Below are positions 54,344 to 64,000 of a stretch of DNA of 64,000 nt, one piece after another; the first letter of the stretch is position 1; each line of letters opens with the position of its first letter. A program made the translations under genes and the position numbers. The notes beneath the pieces are model-generated. The model had not been told where the DNA came from. It worked only from the letters and a program-made list of their open reading frames with translations, and did not search any database. Where the stretch lies: assembly GCA_013400975.1 (NCBI GenBank), contig WBMZ01011396.1:1-64000 (forward strand). The letters run 5' to 3'. This DNA is from Atrichornis clamosus (lineage: Eukaryota; Chordata; Aves; Passeriformes; Menuridae).

Positions 54344-55761
54344 TTTTGTCACTCTCTGATCATGTACTACCAAACACTGAGAGGCTGCGGAGAGCTTTCC
54401 CCAGAATCACTAACTATTTAAGCAGATATAGTCCTTCCAAGTTTTCCTCTAAATATAAACACTTTTCACACAGTGACTATACACGTACACATTATCTAGT
54501 TCTTCACAGTGACTATTTCTGCTGACATTTCAAGTCATGCCACAGATTCACCAGAGCACCAGAGACTCCAGTGTGTAAAATAAACTTGTGGGCTCCTGTG
54601 CTTATAACAGTAAGAAAAATAGTGAGCTATTGGAAATTCATGTTAATACAGTTATTCCATTGTCTTCTCTTTTCTTGCCATACCTATGCACTTACGTGAA
54701 ATCTAAGTTAAAGCACTGCATCCAACAAAGCAAATAACATTTATATCCATAGGATAATATGTAATAAACACAAACATCTCACATGCAACTCAAATATAGC
54801 TTCAAGAACGAATGCACCTGTTTTCCTAAGGATTCAAAGGCATTTTGGTAATCCAGCTTGAACCAAACTTTTGATTTCCTTATTCTTACTGACAAAAAGT
54901 CACTGATCCAAAGTCCACTGAAATCACTGTATTTTGATTTGATTCTATCAAGTTTTTTCAGAAATGAGAAAGGTCTTTTAAAAACATACAAATGATTACT
55001 ATAGGTGGTCAAAGAAAGTGCTTAGTACTTATTAAAAAGAGAAAGAGAAATGATAAATTCTCCAAACTCTCTGCAAAGTAGCCTTTTTAATAATTGCACT
55101 ACTTCTGTTTCACTTGGTGACATATGTAAGATGTAATTACGAAAGAAATAAAGCTGCTCTCCAGTAAATACATTGGCAGTTAGGTACATTAGGTAGAAGA
55201 AAAAGTAAAATAGGACCATTAAAAAGATCAATGCAATATCTTCCATTGACCTAAAACTCCGTCATTTCTCATGATACCTGAATAGTTTAACCATGCATTA
55301 ACTTACTGACCTCATAACCTGTTGATTCCCATCAGCACCATGGAGGTGGAAGGTAAGGGCTAAAAAGAAGTTGCCTAACAGGAAGACATAAAGCCTATAA
55401 ATAAAGTGCACATTACTAGTTTTCTAATGTAAGGATGCTTGGTTTAGATCCTAAATTTATTATGTAACCTGACTAACTTAGTAACCTAAAACTTACTGCA
55501 ACTGCCAAAACCTATTAAGCATTTGAGGTTAGATTAAGGATCTCATGAGATGGAGTACTGTGAGTGATGAGATATGTGAGAGATGGTGAGAAAATCATGA
55601 TACTTCTGATTTCAATGAGAAAATGAACTATAAAGACTTTTTTTCTTGACAGAACTGCTTTACATTTCCCTGTCAGTGTATAGACCAAAATTAGAAGTGA
55701 AAATTAATTTACAGATACATGGAGCATTGGAAGGTTTGATGTTCAGATATTTAAAGAAATT

Positions 55762-55775
55762 AAAAAAAAAAAAAA
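55762..55775. repeat. Homopolymer of 14 A
   Basis: Fourteen consecutive A. No retroelement body is recognisable before it. Confidence 0.85.
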
Positions 55776-58117
55776 GGTGATTCTTGGGACACTGAAAGGG
55801 CACTACTTTATAATATTCTGTTTTCCTATGTCTTTAGTTCTATTTTGGTACTAGAACCGCATTTTTTGGTATTAAGGTCAGAAGGCATTTGCTTTTGGAT
55901 CTCTAACTTTGCAGAATATAATCATGCTTAGCGAATGAGAATTAACTAGCTAACTGATTTGAAGTCAGCTAGTTGCAGCCAGTCATTTTATGTACCTAGA
56001 ATGATCTGGGAGCCAACTGCTTCCATGTGGTTTCCGTATATTCTTAATGTGGAATAAAGGGTGATCAGAACATGTCTGCTTTAAGGTACTAAAAAAAGTA
56101 AAAGCTTTTATTGCCACATCAGGATTGGTGAAATGCTAGTATGGTATAAATTACTCAATTTTTTTATTAAATTACTTTGTTATTACTAGCTAAGATGTAT
56201 CTTAGATCTATTGGTCTATCAAAATAAAATTGGCACAACTTTGGTTCATTCACAGTTTATCATTGCAACACAGCAATTCTCTGCATTTCAGAGAATTACC
56301 AGTTTGCAGCTCACCTTTCCAATCACACCTTATGAACTAGAACAAGAAACAAATCTTATCATTTCCTTCCAATTGATGAGCTTGAAATTTAAGCTCTGGA
56401 TCAATTTCTTTATGTTCTTTTTGCTAGTATATGATCTGCCTCCTGTTACAATAAACTGTAGTAACAGCCTTCAAATCAGTGAAATCACCTCTGCACCACT
56501 CCTTTTAGATTATTTTCTTCTGTGAAGACTAGGGAAACTTTCTTCTTGTGCAGAAAGTCTGTTAGAACTGGGCTCCATGGGGAATCACTGGAGACATGGG
56601 ATATGCTGTTCTATCACTCCAAAAATGAGCAGCACATGCCTCTGGCAAGCTTGTGCTGCCAGTTGTGGGATTGGATAGATCTCATGGCCAAGAAAGCTGC
56701 TGAATGTTAGGTTTTATTTTTGAACACTAAAGTGTCTACCCTATAAGACAAAGTGAAATATTCTATACAGGCATAACCCTTGAGTAAGCAATAGCTTCAA
56801 TTGCTCTAGGCTAGATATGATTTTAAGTTGGAAATTGGGATAAGCACAAAATTGGGCAGGATAATCTTTTCAATTATTTAGTCCAGTGCCTATGATCATG
56901 CTCTTATTACTACTATTATTGATTCCCTTTCCTAAAATCAGTAGCACTCTTTCTAGAGTAGTTACCTGCTCACTTCTCTGTAGTTTGCGGTTTGGATAAG
57001 CATAGAAAAGATTTCATCGTTTACATATGAGTTTTTCTGAAAAGCCCCAGGGTTATGATTAGTGCAAAAGTGCTGTGAATAGTGAATCTCCATTCTTTTT
57101 TTTCCTGTTTTTTTACAAGTAATTTAAACTACGTGACAACCCTCCTGATAGTTGTCAAGAGCGGCAGTGAGGCCCTGTCAATCAGTGCATGACTTGTGAC
57201 TGTTTCCTAAGCAGCAACAGACAAAGCAAAGCCTACAGTGACAGTATTCTCTGCTTACTTATCTTGGCAGTAGCCAACAGCTCTTAGTATTTTAAACATG
57301 ACTAAAAATATCCACCAATTCAGAGAATGATATAAATGGCCCTGCAATAGACCGCATAAGGCAACATTATTTATCACCAGCGCATATAGAGAGGGGAAAG
57401 CACTGAAAGCAGATTCAGGAAAGATGTATCTGCAAGCTCAGTTATCAAAAAGCAAATAATTAAAAATAGCAGACTGCCTTAATGTTTTGCTATTAAGTGA
57501 AAAACCCACAGTTTCCCATTTAAAAGTAGACCCTGCAAACGTTTGGTTAATGGCTGTCCTCTGGACAATTCTTTTTGTCTCTTTTAGGGGTATACTTAGC
57601 CATAATTGTCAGGAAAGATTTATTCTAAAAACCTTCACTGCAATGCTATGTTCTCTAAATTAGGGAGAGTTTATTCTTTTGTATAAGTCAGAAAGAAAGC
57701 ATACTGATATTCACCTAATTTGAAGATTTTACAAGGAAACAGGAAAAGGTTCTACAGTATCCACAATGATTTTCATACCTCAGTTAATATTTTGCTTTCT
57801 GAAACCAGCCTTAGATGACAATATCTCATACACAAAGAGATCCCAGGAGCTTGCAATTAGGACAAGAGAGATACATATCTAATTTATATTTCTGAAGCTT
57901 GGGAAGACTAAAATAGCACTATTGCAGTATATAATGCAATCAAGAGTAAACTATGTAAGATTCATCCCTGGTATTGGTATTCTACAAAAATATGAGAATG
58001 TGGGGGCAAAACTCAGTCAAAAACTCTTTTTGCTGCAGTCATCCAGAAAAGACAAACAGTAAGGCAGTTCACTCTGAACATATCCTGTAAAAAAAAGTAA
58101 GGAATAAGAAGATATTT

Positions 58118-58131
58118 GGGGGGGGGGGGGG
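58118..58131. repeat. Homopolymer of 14 G
   Basis: Fourteen consecutive G, followed 8 bp later by nine T. Long G runs are much rarer than A/T runs in vertebrate DNA and are prone to form quadruplexes and to sequencing-length error. Confidence 0.85.
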
Positions 58132-61100
58132 AAGTACTGTTTTTTTTTGTTTTTCAATGTATTCTCCACATGGCTTTTGAATAGGTTTTTACCAGCATAA
58201 CACTTAAGAATTTCATTAAAGTCAAATCACTTCATCTTCACACCTTTTATAGGCTATGCACATTCATTCAATATTGTCCCCATTTTAGAGGTGGGGAAAT
58301 GAGACTAAAGGGTGAATATGCACACAGTTATTTTAAAGACCTGATTTATTAAAAGGACTAGCATGGTATTTCATCCCCAGCATTTTTTATGTTCCTTCAT
58401 TAAAATCTATGTCTCTGCCTTTTGAACTTCTCTGAACATCTAGCTCTTGTCAGGTGATAAAATGAGATAAGAGTTTTATAAGAAGTCTGACTTTACTCTG
58501 GACACTGTTCAGGACACTGTGGTAGGCTTGATTTCAAGCAATTGATCTAATCTTATAAAAAAACCTACTGCAGTGATAGGACAAGATAACCACAAGATCA
58601 TCTGCCTAATTTTCTATAATAACTTACCAGCGAGAGACAAAACTCCTTTGCTGCTGTTGGTATGGCTTACACAATAAAATACTGGCTATTCTCAGCTTCA
58701 CCTAAAGAACTCACTAGAAGGAAAACAGAGCAATAACACACATAAATTGTAATGCTATAAAATATTACTTCGGCAAAGCAGAATGAAGTGCAGTAGAAAA
58801 CTTCAAGTTATTGATCATCCTGCACATTCTTAATATTATTGTTAGCATGGCTAATGTACACTGACTGTTCATGGTAAGAGAGTTCTCTATTCTACATAAT
58901 TTTACAATAAGAATGTCATTTGTCAAACTACTGTTTCAATTCAACTAGATTTTGCTACTGTCTAAACTATTACATGACCAGTTATTGATGAAATTATGTA
59001 TCTTATATCAAGAAACATTAAAATTATGGGGGCATTATAAGACAGAAATATTTTAATGATACTGTGCCTAAATACAGGTTTGCGGTCTAAGCTGTAACTT
59101 GTCATTAAGGACCATTTTGTGCATTTGGGTGTTTTTAAAGTAATACCAGTGTAAAATTTGAGAGCTGAAGGTTGGAAACTTGGCTGTGTTTGTTGCTTTG
59201 AAAATAGAAGATATAAGAGGAACTGGCCACATTACTGCTTTAAGCAGTCAAGGCACAATCAAAATGTTTGCTTTGCTTGTTGAATAAACTGTATTTCTGT
59301 CAGTATCGCTGTTAGACTGTAAGTGAAAGGGCAGTATTTCAAATATGCACCACCTTTTAGGCTTCAAAACTTCTGTTTTTAAGCAGCAGAAAACACTATT
59401 TCTTATAACATACTTATTTAATTATTTTGCATAAATATCTGAAGATTCTGTCATCTTTTTCTCTAGCAAGCATCTTTCTTATCCCTCTGTTCACTCAAGT
59501 CTCTCAGTATAGTACTTGTTAAAGATGCACACACTCATGAGTAAATGACTGTACGCTCCTGATAAAATTATAGTCGGATATGTGTTTACCCTAATTTCAA
59601 GTTCTTTTTCCATGATTCTACTGCAGGATTTTTTTGACTAGTTACTACATTTGCTAGTTTCCTATTTATGCATAAATCTATTCTGACAATATCTTTCAGA
59701 TTCTAAAGATATCAAGAGATATTACTACTTTTAGTATTTTTTATATTAATAACATTGCTACTGTCTTTTTTCGAACTGAAAATTCAAAATTGTTGCTTCA
59801 TTATAAAGACTCAAGTCAGAATCTTCCAGTAATCTGCCAGTTTCTCACTCCAGTCCCAGCCTCAGACCAAAATCTTACCAGACTTGCTTAGATGTTTCAT
59901 TAGAGTGTTTTTATAAACTCATTTTCGCTTTGTATGCTCAGGAAATTAGGATAATGAGCTATGGCTCTCTTGTGTATTATCATTTTATGCAGACTGTGTT
60001 TTTATAACAATATAAGTTCACAGTCATGTTCCTTGCCAAGGCTAACTGAGAACCATGAAACTCATTAAACTCTATTACAAACTAAGACTACCTTCAGCTT
60101 TTCTGGTACGCTCTGTCCGCAAGTAGAGAACAACAGTGCTGTCTGAATCTCTTTCCATTGATTTCCTATATCTAGAGTTCAGATATGATCTCCTACATTT
60201 AGAGTTTCTTGGATTTTTTATCTCTTCCATTCTTTCTCTCAGGTTATTTTCTTCACCCTGGATTTATTCCTGGTGACATGTGCTATTTGGTTATAAGGTT
60301 GCACCAGAGTACAAAAGGCTGAAGCAGCTGTAATTGCTTCACCTTTCTATGGTCTCTGCAGTGTTCTTCCTGAATCTGCCTGAATGTTAAACCACCTGCA
60401 GATTCAGATCCAGTACCCTTCGTATGGAATCACTCTTGCCATGATGTGTAGAAGACACTTGTCTGACTATATTCCTATACCACCTCAGTGTTGCTAAGAT
60501 CACTAGAAAAGTTAAATTCGTGGAGCTGCACTCCATGACTTGAATGAGAGTTAGTCAGATGAGGTCTGTGTTCATAGGTCATGAGGTCTGGTTTCCTAGG
60601 TTATGTTGTCTGTGCTTCCTTTGTCAGTGTACTTGTAAAAAGAAGGAGAAGTTCTCATCTGCAGGATAAAGCAAAGCTGCTAAGTCAGCAAAAACGGACT
60701 TAGTCAACTGCTACTTTTAAATAATATTAATTCTTAAAAGCATCCTACAAAATTGCCCACAGAAAGTTGTATCCTAAAGAGTCAGTTGTCTGTTAGATAC
60801 ATTATGGATTTGTAGTGTTAATTAGAAAAAGATAAATAATAAACAAATCCCAAACTCAGTATAAGATCTGAGAAATTGAGCTGAGCACGTCTTAGAAGTC
60901 GAGCAACAGTGAAAAAAGGACGTAACATTGAGAACTTATTTTGTATGTGAACACTTTCATTTCCAGGGTGTGAAGTGAATCATGTACCCAACCTGTCACC
61001 TATCATGAGCTAACAAATCAGGCATCATAGATTTGGGCTAGTTCAGTATGTTCTTCCTGTTCTGAAATATAGAAAACTAAGTCAATAATTACTCTGCCTC

Positions 61101-61869
61101 TATTTGTATTTTTGCTTTCAAAGTAGACTGAATCCCAGTAGCTGCACTGATATCAATCCCACCACTAAACCCTAAATCTCTGTATACTCACTTTGTCTCA
61201 TGCAATGCCGAAGAGATCAACCCTGCAACCAGTTCTCTGATGTGTAGGTGGTACAGACTTCTCATTAGGACCCAGGCCCTGGCTCTGGCCCTTCTCTCTT
61301 TCTTCTGGCTGAGCTGTACTCATTTGGCAGCTGTCAAAGTGCTCAACAGTCTCAGACAAGAAAAGCTGGATTGACACTTTTCAAGGTATTCATGGTATCT
61401 CTAAGAAATATTTTGCAGACCAGAAAGTAGGATTAGATTTTTTTTCAGCCAGGACTGTCTCACAAAGGGTAGATACCATTGTCATCTGAAAAATTCTAGT
61501 TTTCCATTTCTGAAGGCAGCTGTGAAGTCATCATTGGTCTTTCTTCAGTATAAACCTGGACTCGGAGTGTAGAAGACAGGAGGGAAATTTACAAGAGGAG
61601 AACAGAGTGACAAAAGAATAATCCTCCTTCACTTTCATCTAGTTTTTCAAAAGTTTGAACATGTGCCAAAGTCAACAAAAAAGCCATGGTGCCTTGAGAA
61701 TGTTTCATTTGATCTGTGAGAAGTTGTACTGAAAGACATTTTGTCTTTGTCAATATTCTGTAAATGTTAGAGAAGTTTTGATCAAAACATCTGTCCAGTT
61801 CTATCAGGAATATGTGATCTACTCCTGCCCTTGTACTCAAAACTGTGAGTATTCCATGAAGCACCTTTG

Positions 61870-62443
61870 GATGACTAATCCCGGGCACCAGTATGTGCTG
61901 GGGATTGACCAGCCTGAAAGTGGCTGTGCAGGGAAGGACCTTGGGGTCTTGGTGAAGAACAAGCTGAATATGGGTCAGCAATGCATCCTCACATCGAAAA
62001 AATTCCAACAGCATTAGAAGGAGCATTGCTGACATGTCAAGGTGGGTGATCCTTCCTCTCCACTCAGCATTGGTGAGACACGTCTGGAGTGCTGTCTCCA
62101 GTTTTGGGCTCCCCAGTAAAAGGAAGATAGGAGCTTACTTGAGTGAGTCCAGCAAAGGGTCAGAAAGATAATTAAGGGACCGCAGTAACTAACATGCAAG
62201 GAGAGGCTGAGAAAGTTGACTATTTAGTGGTCAAGAGAGAAGGCTTGAGTGTGTTTTACAGAGGTGGTAAAGAATAGTTACCAAGACACTCAGATTGCCC
62301 AGAGAGTTTCCATCCATGGAGACATTAAAAATGTACCTGGGACACAGTCCTTGGAAACCTGCTTTAGGTGACCCAGCTTGAGTAGGGGACTTGGGTTAAA
62401 TGACCTCAAGAGGTCCCTTCCAACCTCAACAGTTCTGTGACTC
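61870..62443 (+). mobile_element. CR1 LINE fragment (end of ORF2 and 3' UTR), plus strand
   Basis: The segment reads as decayed CR1 ORF2: GKDLGVLVKNKLNMGQQC near 61935-61985, then TTCCTCTCCACTCAGCATTG, CAGTTTTGGGCTCCCCAG and GAGAGGCTGAGAAAG. After a gap of deleted ORF2 sequence near 62240-62290 come TTGCCCAGAGAG and the 3' end GAGGTCCCTTCCAACCTCAA followed by CAGTTCTGTGACTC. Stops and frameshifts make it inactive. The 5' limit is approximate. The minus-strand open frame over this stretch is a shadow. Confidence 0.88.
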
Positions 62444-64000
62444 AGTAAAGCATATGAGGGTCTCTTCTGAGGCACCTGTCACTGGATACTTCTACCTATA
62501 GCAGAATCCAAAAGGCAGTGGGAGCTTTGGGGAACTCTCATGAAGCAGCTTTGTTTTGGCATTGGTTTGCTTAACTTCTGATAAGACTAAACATCATCCA
62601 TAGGTGATGGATGAAGACCTCTTGAGAAACATAATTGTCATCTGTTGCTATAGCTAGTGTTCCACTTGTCAGCCAAGTCTTAACCTAAAATACTGTTACC
62701 TGATGTACAGGTCCAGTTGTCAAACTAGAAATGCCTTTTACTTAAGTGTCACTGAAAACACATTTTTATTCTCTTGTTAATATTTTAAATTTTAGGAATT
62801 ATACAAATGCTGTGCTAGAGAATAAGAAAAATAATTACTTTCTTCAGAAACTTTACTAGAACATGGAAATTGTTTTCTTTTCCTCCTCCATATATAGCTG
62901 TTTCTTTTTCCATTAGTCATTCCATTTTCCAATAGAGATTTAAAGAAATAATGCTTATATCCAAGTATATAATATGCATTCTGAAGTAGATAAAGATGCA
63001 ATTAAAGACAATCTTTGGAAGCATAGAGGCATATAGATTAGAAACTAAATTAAGAGGAGGAGAAGAATGGTAAAGGAAATAATTTCAAAACAGAGGTCTT
63101 TAATTCAAAATTAATTCAAAAAAAGTTTTCTTTAATCTGTTTTTTAGAACCTCAGTGTTATTGCCTAAGAAACAGGTCTTCCTTGGCAGACAATTTCTCC
63201 CTGATTGTTTTACGTATTTTTCTCATGGCTCTGCTGTGTATGTGTGTAACGGTTTATAGTTTGATGACCTTTCTTCATGTAGAATAATTAATTCCTCAAC
63301 TCTGTTATTACCTTCAAGTGTTTGATTTCTGGCCTGTCTTTAATGTCTATGAGTACTAAAATCATAGTTTTCTAACCAAAGTCCATTACCACATCATTTG
63401 TCTGTCATAAGGAAATTGCTTTCCTTTAGATACAGCATGAAATCCTTATGGATTCATAGATTAATTTAAGTTCTGTGAGTAGCAACCTGAATCTTCATGC
63501 AAAAGTACAAAAAACGATGTTTAAATTTGTGTCTAGTTTCCATTTTTCTTATCATTTGGCCCCAAATCCATGTTTGGTACTTCAGAATATGAATCTCTTC
63601 CTTTTGTGAAAGGAATGGCCTCTCCCTCCACTACATTTTCCTGGCATTGGGTAACACAGCTCTTGCTAGACATGCGTAGATGGGATGTTTCAAGAAGTTT
63701 TAGATGAGAGCTTGGAGTCATTCTAGATGTGATGGAAAGTGTAAGAAACTCCTGTCCAGAAAGACCATTCCTTGGCATGGAAGGAATGAGAGTGCTTAGA
63801 GATTGCAAATGTGAAAAAAAACCAAGTCTCATCTATACGCTGCATGACACCATTGCAAGGGGAAAGTACTAGCAGTAGGGTCACATAGAACTAGAAGAAA
63901 ATGAGACTGACTAGCAGAGCACAAAGTGTAGAGCAAAGTTCTGTGTGTATGTGGAAGGAGCTTTCCTAAAGATGGTTCTACTATGAGAAGTAGAGTTTAC
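62444..64000 (+). other. KCNH7: KCNH7 intron 2, right end of window
   Basis: AT-rich unique sequence. KCNH7 exon 3, which should continue codon 103 and read roughly GSTFIC...IPVKN, was not found here or elsewhere in the window by eye, so intron 2 is inferred to run past the right edge. Confidence 0.6.

Larger units (their letters stand above)
54344..61869 (+). other. KCNH7: KCNH7 intron 2, unique AT-rich sequence
   Basis: About 7.5 kb without recognisable exons, RNA genes or transposons. Contains a 14-A run at 55762-55775 and a 14-G run at 58118-58131. Confidence 0.65.

Noticed and set aside
61589..62035. Minus-strand 148-codon frame
   Set aside because: Largely the antisense of the plus-strand CR1 ORF2 fragment and its flank.
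3461..64000. CRISPR array, tRNA, rRNA, integrated virus, bacterial operon or intact retroelement
   Set aside because: No regularly spaced direct repeats, no tRNA-like cloverleaf noticed and no retroviral or phage coding sequence recognised. The only mobile DNA seen is decayed CR1.

Overview
This is eukaryotic nuclear DNA, most likely from a bird and less certainly from another sauropsid. It holds two short spliced coding exons in a large AT-rich non-coding background, two CpG-rich islands, and a few decayed copies of the CR1 LINE. The CR1 3' ends are of the avian type (CCTTCCAACC...TTCTGTGATTCTGTG). There are no operons, bacterial genes, rRNA, tRNA or CRISPR arrays. Recognisable transposon sequence is sparse, under about 3% by eye, which also fits a bird.

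The only protein-coding gene I can support is KCNH7, a voltage-gated potassium channel of the ERG family (ERG3/Kv11.3), running left to right. Positions 1 to about 760 are a CpG-rich, TATA-less promoter and 5' leader. The leader carries several upstream ORFs, one of which ends at an in-frame stop 17 codons before the start. Coding exon 1 (1130-1205) and coding exon 2 (3230-3460) give residues 1-102 plus one base of codon 103, which is the PAS-cap and most of the PAS domain. Intron 1 is 2.0 kb. Intron 2 starts at 3461 with GTAAAG and fills the rest of the window (more than 60.5 kb). I could not find exon 3.

Intron 2 is mostly unique AT-rich sequence with short microsatellites and homopolymers, including a run of 14 G. 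It carries four CR1 fragments: minus strand at 14848-15741 and 52311-52408, plus strand at 54170-54343 and 61870-62443. It also has a degenerate tandem repeat of about 40 bp near 31.5 kb and a 38-bp tandem duplication near 46.7 kb.

The most interesting object is a second, isolated CpG island at about 34815-35130, deep in intron 2. It contains a full match to the RFX X-box consensus (34956-34969) and a forkhead consensus 8 bp away (34941-34947), and perfect palindromes flank it. RFX plus forkhead sites are typical of ciliary or ependymal promoters, so this looks like an undescribed alternative or nested promoter, possibly for a non-coding or antisense RNA. Weaker leads are a GC-richer 73-codon ORF preceded by a good splice acceptor (16858-17083), a 152-codon minus-strand open frame (49469-49927), and a 12-bp perfect hairpin (22212-22239). 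I see no convincing new multi-gene system here.
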